DNA from: an uncultured Clostridia bacterium
GTDB taxonomy: Bacteria; Bacillota; Clostridia; Oscillospirales; CAG-272
Assembly: GCA_904501715.1 (NCBI GenBank)
Contig: CAJGCD010000063.1
Location: forward strand, 1-9,074
Length of the DNA: 9,074 nucleotides
Direction: 5' to 3'
Shown here: in pieces, positions 1-6,015 of the stretch
Numbering within the stretch: the stretch's first letter is position 1
Layout: each line of letters starts with the position of its first letter
The notes under the pieces: model-generated
Databases searched by the model: none
The model's input: only the letters and a program-made list of their open reading frames with translations
What the model was told of the DNA's origin: nothing
Made by a program: the position numbers and the translations under genes

Positions 1-1181
1 CATCGACCCCGTCAGGCGTAATTCAGGAGGTACACAACAAAATGAGCGAAATGAATGAAAATTTCGAAGCAATGCTCGCAGAATCTTTCAAAACTTTAAA
101 TACAGGAGACATCGTTACCGGTACAGTAACTTACGTTACTGACGCTGAGCTTCAGCTCGACCTCGGCGCACAGGTTACCGGCATCATCAAGGCTGAGCAG
201 ATTACAGACGATGCTTCTGTAAAGCTGACAGACCTTTATAAAAAGGGTGACACGATCGAAGCTCGCGTTGGCAGAGTAAGCGATATCGAGGGAATAGCAG
301 AGCTTTCCAAGAAGTACGTTGACTCGGCTAAGAATTGGCAGAAAATCGTTGACGCAAGCGCAAACGGCGATATCCTTACAGGTAAGGTAGTCGAGGTAGT
401 CAAGGGCGGAATTAGCGTTCTCGTTGACGCTACCAAGATCTTCGTTCCCGCTTCTCAGACAGGTATCCCGAAGGAGGGCGACCTTAACGTTCTCAAGGGA
501 ACAGAGGTCGAGCTCAAGGTAATTGAGATCAAGGAAAAGAGAGCTATCGGCTCTATCCGCGTTGTGGCAAGAGAGCGCCGCCGTGCCGCTGAGGAGGCTT
601 TCTGGGCTTCTATCGAGGAGGGCAAGGTATATACGGGTGTTGTTAAGAGCATGACCGCTTACGGCGCATTCGTTGACCTTGGCGGAGTAGACGGAATGGT
701 ACATAAGACAGAGCTTTCCTGGAAGCCTATCGCAACTCCCGCAGCAGTAGTTTCTGTTGGCGACGAGATAACCGTTTTCGTTAAGAGCTTTGACGCAGAG
801 AAGAAGAGAATTTCTCTCGGCTACAAGACAGACGACACCAATCCTTGGTATCTCTTCACAGGCAAGTACGCAGTTGGCGACATTGCATCCGTTAAGATAG
901 TAAGTCTTATGCCCTTCGGTGCGTTTGCTGAGATCTGCGACGGAGTTGACGGACTTATCCATATCTCCCAGATAGCGCAGGAGAAGATAGGCAAGCCCGC
1001 GGACGTTCTCGAGGTAGGTCAGGTAGTTGACGCTAAGATCATTGCTATCGACGAGGAGAAGCAGAAGGTAAGCCTTTCTATCAGAGCGCTTCTTGACGAG
1101 GCTCAGGCAGAGGCTGAGGCTATGCCCGAGGAATACGCAGAGGAGGCTGCTGAGGAAGCAGCTGAGGCTGACGCTGAATAA
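1..1181 (+). CDS. ispH-rpsA: IspH-RpsA fusion, 3' part: end of HMBPP reductase joined to ribosomal protein S1 (four S1 domains)
   Basis: The S1 part starts at the ATG at 42 and has 379 residues. Four S1 RNA-binding domains lie at about residues 22-90, 109-173, 194-263 and 278-349. Domains 3 and 4 carry the typical YGAFVDLGGVDGMVH and FGAFAEICDGVDGLIH cores. An acidic Glu/Ala tail follows (about 352-379) and the gene ends in tandem TAA codons. The frame has no stop upstream of the ATG: bases 3-41 read STPSGVIQEVHNK, matching the conserved GASTP...I.EV end of IspH, and bases 1-2 (CA) would complete the expected Ala codon. I therefore annotate a 5'-truncated bifunctional protein, as known in Clostridia: IspH makes isoprenoid precursors by the MEP pathway, S1 binds mRNA at the ribosome. 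An AGGAGG at 25-30, 11 nt before the ATG, could allow separate S1 synthesis. The fusion rests on only about 13 visible IspH residues; the S1 assignment is secure. Confidence 0.9.
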   Translation, partial: STPSGVIQEVHNKMSEMNENFEAMLAESFKTLNTGDIVTGTVTYVTDAELQLDLGAQVTGIIKAEQITDDASVKLTDLYKKGDTIEARVGRVSDIEGIAELSKKYVDSAKNWQKIVDASANGDILTGKVVEVVKGGISVLVDATKIFVPASQTGIPKEGDLNVLKGTEVELKVIEIKEKRAIGSIRVVARERRRAAEEAFWASIEEGKVYTGVVKSMTAYGAFVDLGGVDGMVHKTELSWKPIATPAAVVSVGDEITVFVKSFDAEKKRISLGYKTDDTNPWYLFTGKYAVGDIASVKIVSLMPFGAFAEICDGVDGLIHISQIAQEKIGKPADVLEVGQVVDAKIIAIDEEKQKVSLSIRALLDEAQAEAEAMPEEYAEEAAEEAAEADAE

Positions 1182-1202
1182 TAAAGCAAAGCAATGTTAC
1201 AA

Positions 1203-1237
1203 AAAATCGGCAGAAGGATTGTCCTTCTGCCGATTTT
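1203..1237 (+). terminator. Rho-independent terminator after ispH-rpsA
   Basis: A perfect 16-bp inverted repeat (1203-1218 with 1222-1237) with a 3-nt loop has a GC-rich core (CGGCAGAAGGA) and a right arm ending in TTTT. It lies about 20 nt after the S1 stop codon. Confidence 0.9.
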
Positions 1238-1247
1238 GTGCTATAAT
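1219..1247 (+). promoter_or_regulatory. Possible promoter overlapping the terminator, for the RAYT gene
   Basis: TTGTCC (1219-1224) and TATAAT (1242-1247) are separated by 17 nt. The -10 is a perfect consensus and the -35 matches 4 of 6. The -35 lies in the terminator loop and right arm. Transcription would start near 1254, just before the transposase start codon, leaving a very short leader. This is a pattern match only. Confidence 0.4.
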
Positions 1248-1263
1248 GAGTTGGGTGATGGAA

Positions 1264-1794
1264 ATGGAAGAATTAAAAAAGAGAAAAACGCCAAGATATC
1301 AAAGCTTTGATTATAATAGCGTCGGCGCATATTTCATAACTATCTGTACGCAAAGCAGACGACCAATTTTATCTCGTATCGTAGGGACAGGCGTCCTCGA
1401 CTGTCCGCAAAACGAATTGACAAAATTCGGGGAAATTGCCGATAAATATATCAAACAATTAAATGATTTCTATGATTATTTGTCTGTTGAAAGTTATGTA
1501 ATAATGCCAAACCATATTCACCTTTTGTTATGGGTGAAGGAATTTAAAAATATTACCGATAACGGACAGTCGAGGACGCCTGTCCCTACAAATGTGGAGA
1601 GAGCGAACAGCGCGTGTTCACAATTTGTATCGACATTTAAACGCTTTTGCAACAGAGAATACGGCGAAAATATTTGGCAATCACGTTTCAACGATCACAT
1701 TATCCGAAACCGCGAAGACCACGAAGAACATTTGCGATATATCTACGAAAATCCAATGCGTTGGTATTATGACGAGCTATACGCTGAAGAATAG
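1264..1794 (+). CDS. RAYT-type (REP-associated) Y1 transposase, IS200-like fold
   Basis: A 176-residue single-domain protein of the Y1 transposase (TnpA_REP/RAYT) family. These HUH-type nucleases nick single-stranded DNA and are thought to mobilise short palindromic repeats. Visible motifs are GAYFITICT near the N-terminus, the metal-binding HUH signature in YVIMPNHIHLLL (His84 and His86), FVSTFKRFCNREYG, IWQSRFNDHIIR, and YIYENP with the likely catalytic Tyr159. The length is normal for a complete family member. I chose ATG 1264 because GGTGAT ends 4 nt before it; ATG 1246 and 1258 in the same frame are alternatives. It appears intact. It follows the S1 terminator by only 26 nt and may have its own promoter. 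Two stretches of its coding DNA (1381-1407 and 1563-1589) are perfect inverted copies of one another, see the repeat entries. No IS200 terminal hairpins were recognised outside the gene, so it is probably a single-copy RAYT rather than a complete insertion sequence. Confidence 0.9.
   Translation: MEELKKRKTPRYQSFDYNSVGAYFITICTQSRRPILSRIVGTGVLDCPQNELTKFGEIADKYIKQLNDFYDYLSVESYVIMPNHIHLLLWVKEFKNITDNGQSRTPVPTNVERANSACSQFVSTFKRFCNREYGENIWQSRFNDHIIRNREDHEEHLRYIYENPMRWYYDELYAEE
1381..1407 (+). repeat. REP-like inverted repeat inside the RAYT gene, left arm
   Basis: This 27-bp stretch starting GTAGGGACAGGCGTCC is the exact reverse complement of 1563-1589. It encodes VGTGVLDCP of the transposase. The arms are 155 bp apart. 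Such GC-rich repeats next to RAYT genes are the expected substrates of these enzymes; finding both arms in the reading frame is unusual. Confidence 0.85.
1563..1589 (-). repeat. REP-like inverted repeat inside the RAYT gene, right arm
   Basis: Exact 27/27 reverse complement of 1381-1407. It encodes the GQSRTPVPT stretch downstream of the HIH motif. Within each arm GGACAG or GGAC and their complements make a smaller imperfect palindrome. Confidence 0.85.
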
Positions 1795-1878
1795 GGTGTG
1801 GCTTCGCCCGACACGTTTGTAACACAATGGCGAGGCTTAGAGCATAACAATAAATAATAATTTGACGAGGTGATAAAG

Positions 1879-2538
1879 GTGATAGATATTACGGCTTGGA
1901 TGAATAACTTTTTGCGAGAGGTAAATAAAACTTTTGAAAACCGTGTATGGTTTGTAGGATTGCAAGGAAGTTATGGTCGCGGTGAAGCAACAGAAACGAG
2001 TGATATTGACGTTGTCGTAATACTGGATGAACTGTCCGTTTTGGATATTCAAGCTTATGGTGCAATGTTGGATAGTTTGCCCCACAGAGAGCTAATTTGC
2101 GGATTCTTGTCGGGCAAAAATGAAATTATTAATTGGGAGCCTTCCGACCTTTTTCAGTTTTATTATGACACAACACCGATCAGCGGAAGCCTTGATGAAT
2201 TGCTGACGTCAATTGATGAAGCTGCTGTCAACAGAGCCATCAAAATTGGTGTTTGCAATATCTATCACGCCTGCGTACATAATATGCTGCACGAAAAAAG
2301 TGAGGATATCTTGAAAGGATTATATAAATCTGCTTCTTTTGTTGCACAGGCAATCGTCTTTAAGCAGACAGGAAAACACATCAAACATCAAAAAGGATTG
2401 ATATCGGTTGCTTTCCCCACCGAACAGGTTATCGTTGATACCTTTTTGAATTTGAAAAAAGGAGGGGCGGTTGATTTCTCCTCGATGTCCGAAAGCTTAC
2501 TTGTATGGTCAAAAAAGTGGATCGTTCAAAGCAATTAA
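1879..2538 (+). CDS. Nucleotidyltransferase-fold protein (Pol beta/KNTase-like superfamily)
   Basis: A 219-residue protein with the nucleotidyltransferase signature GSYGRG (residues 30-35) followed by SDIDVVVI. Asp42 and Asp44 are the expected metal ligands, and a third acidic residue should lie further on, perhaps around Glu71. The remaining part looks helical (about 105-215), as in aminoglycoside nucleotidyltransferases and other KNTase-like proteins that transfer a nucleotide to a small molecule or protein. The substrate cannot be named. The GTG at 1879 is chosen because GAGGTGAT (1867-1874), a near-perfect anti-16S match, ends 4 nt before it; GTG 1870 overlaps that site and ATG 1900 has none. 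It stands alone, 84 bp after the RAYT gene and with its own terminator. No HEPN-type partner is adjacent, which argues against a MNT/HEPN toxin-antitoxin pair. Its AT-rich composition suits an accessory gene. Confidence 0.8.
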   Translation: MIDITAWMNNFLREVNKTFENRVWFVGLQGSYGRGEATETSDIDVVVILDELSVLDIQAYGAMLDSLPHRELICGFLSGKNEIINWEPSDLFQFYYDTTPISGSLDELLTSIDEAAVNRAIKIGVCNIYHACVHNMLHEKSEDILKGLYKSASFVAQAIVFKQTGKHIKHQKGLISVAFPTEQVIVDTFLNLKKGGAVDFSSMSESLLVWSKKWIVQSN

Positions 2539-2565
2539 ACAAATTCCAACATGTGGAACAAAAGT

Positions 2566-2598
2566 CCCCGACAGACCTTAAAAATCTGTCGGGGTTTT
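2566..2598 (+). terminator. Terminator after the nucleotidyltransferase gene, possibly bidirectional
   Basis: A 10-bp stem CCCCGACAGA/TCTGTCGGGG (2566-2575 with 2585-2594), 9-nt loop and TTTT tail. On the other strand the hairpin is followed by ACTTTTG, so it may also end the convergent RHH gene. Confidence 0.85.
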
Positions 2599-2646
2599 AT
2601 TATCCTTATGGAATCTGTCCTTTAGACAGCTTTTTTGGAGCTGAAA

Positions 2647-2817
2647 TTATCTTTTTCCTATTTTTATTTCTCCGTGCTTTTCTTCGTAGGATTCGATAAG
2701 GTCACGGATAAGCACGAGTATCTGACTGTTGGCACTTCTGCCCTCATAGTCTGCAATTACGTGCAATTTGTCCAGCACTTCTTCTTCAATTCTTATTGAT
2801 AAACTTTTTGTAGCCAT
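2647..2817 (-). CDS. Small ribbon-helix-helix (Arc/CopG-type) DNA-binding protein
   Basis: A 56-residue protein, starting MATKSLSIRIEEEVLDKLHV. The N-terminal KSLSIRIE is a typical RHH beta strand that pairs in the dimer and reads the DNA major groove. The following EEVLDKLHVIADYEGRSANSQILVLIRDLIESYEE gives the two helices, with the usual Gly-Arg-Ser-x-Asn turn between them. A charged tail ends in GKR. The start ATG at 2817 is preceded by GAGG (complement of 2823-2826) with a 5-nt spacer. It is divergent from the SLOG gene and shares with it an intergenic region bearing a large inverted repeat. By analogy to known RHH regulators it probably represses its own promoter and that of its neighbour. 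It could also be an antitoxin, but no toxin gene lies next to it in the same direction. Confidence 0.85.
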   Translation of the reverse strand: MATKSLSIRIEEEVLDKLHVIADYEGRSANSQILVLIRDLIESYEEKHGEIKIGKR

Positions 2818-2825
2818 AAAAACCT

Positions 2826-2849
2826 CATTTTGAATTTATTATGTGTTTA
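2826..2849 (+). promoter_or_regulatory. Operator-like inverted repeat, left arm (RHH/SLOG intergenic region)
   Basis: CATTTTGAATTTATTATGTGTTTA matches the reverse complement of 2883-2906 at 22 of 24 positions; only positions 11-12 of the arm differ. The arms are 33 bp apart, one near the RHH start and one near the SLOG start. Further GTGTT/AACAC half-sites lie between them (2843-2847, 2866-2869, 2885-2889). This pattern fits an operator for the RHH protein. Confidence 0.6.
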
Positions 2850-2882
2850 CTTTACACCTATTTTGTGTTAAAATGTTATATA

Positions 2883-2906
2883 TAAACACATAATGTATTC
2901 AAAATG
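2883..2906 (-). promoter_or_regulatory. Operator-like inverted repeat, right arm, overlapping a predicted RHH promoter
   Basis: Right arm of the repeat described at 2826-2849. It covers TTGAAT on the minus strand (2902-2897), a possible -35 for the RHH gene, with TATAAC (2880-2875) as -10 and a 16-nt spacer. For the plus strand, TGTTATATA (2874-2882) could be an extended -10 for the SLOG gene. A protein bound here would cover the RHH promoter. The promoters are pattern matches only. Confidence 0.5.
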
Positions 2907-2926
2907 TATTTATTATGGAGGAGAAA

Positions 2927-3259
2927 ATGAAAATAGCCATTGTAGGGTCAAGAAATTTGACAAATATTGTGATTGACCAATATATTTTTGAGGAAGTAGA
3001 AGAAATAGTATCGGGAGGTGCTGTGGGCGTAGATTTTTGTGCAGCGGAATATGCAAAAAGAAAGGGAATAAAGCTTACTGAATTTTTGCCTCAATATGAG
3101 CGTTACGGTCGCGGGGCACCAATCGTAAGAAACCAAAAGATAGTGGATTATGCAGATAAAATTATCGTATTCTGGAACGGCAGCTCAAAAGGAGCCCAAT
3201 CGGTCATAAAATACGCCCAAAAAGTCGGAAAGCCGTTTGAGGTTATACTCTGCGAATAA
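2927..3259 (+). CDS. SLOG-fold protein (YspA/DUF2493-like, DprA/LOG-related), predicted nucleotide binding
   Basis: A 110-residue Rossmann-like protein. MKIAIVGSRN (1-10) is the first strand and phosphate-binding loop, SGGAVGVDFCAAEYAKRKG (29-47) the characteristic GG-x-GxD motif and helix, VRNQKIVDYADKIIVFWNGSSKGAQSVIKYAQKVGKP (67-103) the second half with the RN and the small-residue motif. This is the SLOG superfamily, whose members bind nucleotides or their derivatives (LOG, DprA, TIR-linked sensors); small stand-alone copies of the DUF2493/YspA type are of unknown function. The start at 2927 is chosen because GGAGGAG (2917-2923) just precedes it; the ATG at 2915 lies ahead of that site. 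It is divergent from the RHH regulator with shared operator-like repeats, and its own hairpin terminator follows at 3295. The ligand is not predictable. Confidence 0.8.
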   Translation: MKIAIVGSRNLTNIVIDQYIFEEVEEIVSGGAVGVDFCAAEYAKRKGIKLTEFLPQYERYGRGAPIVRNQKIVDYADKIIVFWNGSSKGAQSVIKYAQKVGKPFEVILCE

Positions 3260-3294
3260 AAGCCCGACTTTTATCAAGTTATTGTCAGAAAAGG

Positions 3295-3334
3295 AGGGCA
3301 GAGAGAGGGCAACCCAAATTCTCTGCCCTTTTTT
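3295..3334 (+). terminator. Terminator between convergent SLOG and GT-CsaB genes
   Basis: Stem AGGGCAGAGA/TCTCTGCCCT (3295-3304 with 3320-3329), 15-nt loop holding a GGGC..., then TTTTTT (3329-3334). On the minus strand the hairpin is followed by CCTTTTC, and the minus gene ends 12 nt before it, so it likely works in both directions. Confidence 0.85.
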
Positions 3335-3346
3335 AGCTCCGCATCC

Positions 3347-5329
3347 TCAATACAGCAAATCAAAGTATCTCAGCTTACTGTCGCGCCCGAAGGCTCGGCA
3401 GGGAACGCCCGCCGCCCTCGCCGCCATAAGTCCGTGCAGCCGCATAGAATAGACACCCTTTGAGTATGACGCCAGACCTACAAGGTCGGCATAGCATATC
3501 CCGTCTATAAGGATGCCGCCGTGCTGACAGCATAGCCGCCGAGCTATGCCCCTATCGGCGGTTTTATGCATGGGGGTAAAGCAAAGAGTCATCCCCGCCC
3601 TTTTCGCCCTGAAAAGGGCTTTTTTCAGCTCTGACAAGCCGTCCCCCTTGCGCGGAGCGACTATGATAAAATCGGGCAGCCTACCATATTCCCCAAAGGC
3701 ACGGGAAAGAAGGTATTCGCAACGTTCTTTGTTTGACCCTTTACAGGCTGTGGCAAGGTCCTGCTCTTGATATATACGGGGATTTGTGCTTATGGCAGAG
3801 GCTCTGCCTAAAGAGAGGGAATCCCGCATACCGATATATTCGCAGACGTTAAGAGCCTGTACTGCCAGCCTTTTTGACAGAGGAGAGGACAGGTCGCCCA
3901 ACCCGTTTGCCCATAGATGACAGCGAGCGCCGCGAAGGCGCGCCAAGCGCAACAGGGTAACGTAATAGATAAGTGAGCGCAGGCTGGTGGAGTCCTGAAG
4001 CAGAGTTCCTCCTCCAAAAATAAAGTGCTTACAGCCTCGAAGCTCACGCCATATTGCCACGGGTGAGGAGCGCTTTACGCATCTTATGCCAAAATGAGCG
4101 CTATCTCTCGCTCCCTTTTTAGTGAGCGCGCCTACGGCGAGGGCGGGAAATTCCTTTCTCGCTCGCTTTATTGCCGAGCGCAGAAGCACGTCGTCCCCCA
4201 TATTCCCAAAGCCGTAATATCCGCATAGAAGCACCGAGCTTTTTTTTGCGGAGAGAGAGGACATAGCTTTGCCATATACTGAGAGAGTATCCTCTGCCAT
4301 CCTCTCGCTGCTTAGCTTTTCTGCCAGAAGGTGTGCCATGTAGGGAGAGCGGCTGTTTTTATCCGAAGCGACTTTGAGGATGTCATCAAGAAGTGTAGAA
4401 GCCCTCAGCTCCTCACAGCCTCTGGCGCAAAAATTTGTAGAGAGAGCCTTGCTCAGATTTTCGGGAGTCAGTATTCCAAAATATCCCTCATTGCCGCAAA
4501 GAATTACGGGGAGAGAGCAGAGAGCCGCCTCCATAGCCGCTCTCGATACGCCTACGAAAAGGCGGCATCTGCCGAGAAACTCGGGAACGTTTGATACCGC
4601 CCCAAGGACTTTTACGCACTCAAATCCAAGAGAGCGGTTGACCTTGCTTGCTGCTGCCCTGACCTCGGTCAGAGCCGAGCCGCCACCGCCTATGAGTATC
4701 TCTACCGACCCTAAACGTGAGCGCAAGGCGGGAGCTAAACGGCAGAGGGTCATAGCCGCCTTTGAGCAGTCGGTGTCAAGTCGGCTGAGAAAGCCTATGC
4801 GGAAAACGGTAGAGTTCGGGGCGGGGGAGGGCAAAAAACGGGAGGTGTCAATGCCGTTGTGTATTACATAGACGTTTTCGGGAGGAATACCGTGACAGTC
4901 GGCAAGATATTGCTTAAGGTCCTCGCTTACCGCGATAGACATATTGCCCCAACGGGATAGGCGCTTTCGGTAAGACGACAGGGAAAACCGCGCGTGGACG
5001 GTGCATACCATTGGTATAGAATTCTTTTTTGCGAGAGAGGAGGCAAGGAGAGAGGGCAGGCGGGCGTGAGAATGTACGAGGTCAAATTTTCCGCTCCCTA
5101 TAAGCCTTGAAAGACCGATATATGCGCGGGCAAGCTGGCGGGGAGATTTTTCGGACAAAGGGAGAGTAATATGCCTCGCCCCTGCCGCTGTAAGTCTTTT
5201 CGCAAGAGTGCCGCCCGAGGACACGACAGTGACGCTGTGACCGCGGCGAATGAGCGAGGAGCAAAGGGTGAGGATGTGAGTTTCCGCACCGCCCAGCTCC
5301 ATTTTGTCGGTAAGCATGAGTATTTTCAT
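3347..5329 (-). CDS. Fusion of a GT4-type glycosyltransferase and a CsaB-like polysaccharide pyruvyl transferase
   Basis: A 660-residue two-domain cytoplasmic enzyme. Residues 1-355 are a GT-B/GT4-type glycosyltransferase: GGAETH (13-18), VHSHARLPS, VSEDLKQYL (134-142), VIHNGIDTSRF (155-165), GFLSRLD (179-185) and VSRAAMEAALCSLPVI with GNEGYFG (261-285), the nucleotide-sugar side. Residues 365-660 are a polysaccharide pyruvyl transferase of the CsaB type: GYYGFGNMGDDVLL (370-383), FGGGTLLQDSTS (438-449), LWANGLGDL, MRDSLSLG, APRKGDG and YSMRLHGLMAARAAGVP (627-643). CsaB adds a ketal pyruvate to a cell-wall polymer that anchors S-layer proteins in Gram-positive bacteria; the GT domain may build or extend the same glycan. 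The ATG at 5329 follows AGGA by 7 nt and begins 12 nt after the stop of the lipoprotein gene, so the two form an operon. The protein ends only 17 residues after the RLHG...AGVP motif, a short tail for the family. The domain calls are firm; substrate is unknown. Confidence 0.88.
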   Translation of the reverse strand: MKILMLTDKMELGGAETHILTLCSSLIRRGHSVTVVSSGGTLAKRLTAAGARHITLPLSEKSPRQLARAYIGLSRLIGSGKFDLVHSHARLPSLLASSLAKKNSIPMVCTVHARFSLSSYRKRLSRWGNMSIAVSEDLKQYLADCHGIPPENVYVIHNGIDTSRFLPSPAPNSTVFRIGFLSRLDTDCSKAAMTLCRLAPALRSRLGSVEILIGGGGSALTEVRAAASKVNRSLGFECVKVLGAVSNVPEFLGRCRLFVGVSRAAMEAALCSLPVILCGNEGYFGILTPENLSKALSTNFCARGCEELRASTLLDDILKVASDKNSRSPYMAHLLAEKLSSERMAEDTLSVYGKAMSSLSAKKSSVLLCGYYGFGNMGDDVLLRSAIKRARKEFPALAVGALTKKGARDSAHFGIRCVKRSSPVAIWRELRGCKHFIFGGGTLLQDSTSLRSLIYYVTLLRLARLRGARCHLWANGLGDLSSPLSKRLAVQALNVCEYIGMRDSLSLGRASAISTNPRIYQEQDLATACKGSNKERCEYLLSRAFGEYGRLPDFIIVAPRKGDGLSELKKALFRAKRAGMTLCFTPMHKTADRGIARRLCCQHGGILIDGICYADLVGLASYSKGVYSMRLHGLMAARAAGVPCRAFGRDSKLRYFDLLY

Positions 5330-5341
5330 TTTTTCATCCTT

Positions 5342-5836
5342 TTATGAGGGTTCTATCCACAGAATATCCAGAGTTATTTCTGAATTTTCTACTCGCAAGG
5401 GTCTGCCGTCCGAGGCGGAGAAATACCAGCGTGAGGACTCGGAGGTATAGCAATGAGCCTTGGTGCCGCCAAGGTCTGCCGAGCAGAGATAATCAAAAGA
5501 GCCCACCGAAAGCAGAGAATCGGCTGCGCTGATATAATGACGGGGAGGCTCTCCTATGACCTTGCCGTTCATATAGAGACAGGCTCCTGCCGAGCTTTGC
5601 TCTATCCATAGCCCCGAAAGCTCCCGGGGATAGGTCATACGCATAAAAAAGCCCCGTGAGGAGTCCGAGGGCTCATCCACGCTTACGGAGGCTCTGAACT
5701 CCTCGCCGCCGTAATTCCAGCTGACCTCGCAGCGGAAGGAGGAGCGAAGAACAGAGTAGGGAGGGGAGGAGCGGCAGGAGCAAAGAATAAGACAGAGAGA
5801 TATCAGGATTATTTTTACCAAAAGAGCTTTTTTCAT
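5342..5836 (-). CDS. Small predicted lipoprotein, unknown function
   Basis: A 164-residue protein with a lipoprotein signal: MKKALLVK, a hydrophobic stretch IILISLCLILCS, and lipobox LCSC with Cys21 as the lipidated residue. The mature part (22-164) looks beta-rich, with phrases such as FRCEVSWNYGGEEFRASVSVDEP and MTYPRELSGLWIEQS...YMNGKVIGEPP. The alternation 'P...L.GL.....G' recalls LolA-like or related beta-sheet lipoproteins of Clostridia, but I do not recognise a named family. It would sit on the outer face of the cytoplasmic membrane. The start follows AAGGTGG (complement of 5844-5850) by 7 nt. It leads the operon with the GT-CsaB fusion, consistent with a surface-glycan role, but that is inferred from position only. 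Confidence 0.75.
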   Translation of the reverse strand: MKKALLVKIILISLCLILCSCRSSPPYSVLRSSFRCEVSWNYGGEEFRASVSVDEPSDSSRGFFMRMTYPRELSGLWIEQSSAGACLYMNGKVIGEPPRHYISAADSLLSVGSFDYLCSADLGGTKAHCYTSESSRWYFSASDGRPLRVENSEITLDILWIEPS

Positions 5837-5932
5837 ACTTTTTCCACCTTGAAGATTTCTTATAGAATATCATATTTAATAGGAGGTGCTTATATGACCG
5901 AGCAGAGGATAGGCAAATTAGAATAAAAACGC
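5837..5932. other. Intergenic region with a strong ribosome binding site and 10-codon mini-ORF
   Basis: Besides the upstream part of the lipoprotein gene (minus), the plus strand holds AGGAGGTG (5881-5888), 5 nt before ATG 5894, which opens a 10-codon frame reading MTEQRIGKLE and ending TAA at 5926. An AT-rich stretch (5860-5880) that could be a promoter precedes it. The frame may be a leader peptide or the remains of a lost gene. I cannot tell which. Confidence 0.4.
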
Positions 5933-5961
5933 TTGACAAGATAAAAAAATTGTGATATAAT
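5933..5961 (+). promoter_or_regulatory. Consensus sigma-70-type promoter for the tRNA-Pro region
   Basis: TTGACA (5933-5938), 17-nt spacer, TATAAT (5956-5961), both perfect, with an extended TG at 5953-5954. Transcription would start near 5968, 28 nt before the outer tRNA-Pro fragment and about 190 nt before the intact tRNA. The strength suits a stable RNA. Confidence 0.85.
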
Positions 5962-5995
5962 ATCGGGGCACTTGAAGGGGCAAAAGATTTATTAA

Positions 5996-6015
5996 CGAGG
6001 TGTGGCTCAGCTTGG
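5996..6015 (+). pseudogene. tRNA-Pro 5' fragment (acceptor strand to D-loop), piece 1 of exploded copy
   Basis: Identical to the first 20 nt of the intact tRNA-Pro; the identity runs 23 nt (5993-6015 with 6157-6179), and the upstream AT-rich flanks are also similar. It contains the acceptor 5' strand CGAGGTG and the D-stem 5' strand GCTC. The match ends at D-loop GG, after which the sequence is unrelated. Confidence 0.85.

Noticed and set aside
96..962. 288-codon open frame on the minus strand
   Set aside because: It lies entirely antisense to the S1 domains, has no recognisable motif or ribosome binding site, and arises from the codon pattern of the real gene.
1093..1263. Longer N-terminal extension of the RAYT frame
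   Set aside because: It runs through the end of rpsA and the terminator. The extra residues do not belong to the family, and GGTGAT supports the start at 1264.
1797..1814. GTGT...ACAC imperfect hairpin just after the RAYT gene as a REP end
   Set aside because: The stem is short and bulged and unrelated to the 27-bp repeat in the gene, so I could not support it as a transposon end.
2505..2699. 64-codon plus-strand frame over the terminator
   Set aside because: It overlaps the nucleotidyltransferase end, the 2566-2598 terminator and the antisense strand of the RHH gene; the RHH reading is clearly the coding one.
4374..4871. 165-codon plus-strand frame
   Set aside because: Antisense to the glycosyltransferase domain. 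Its composition is what a GC-rich antisense frame gives, with no motif.
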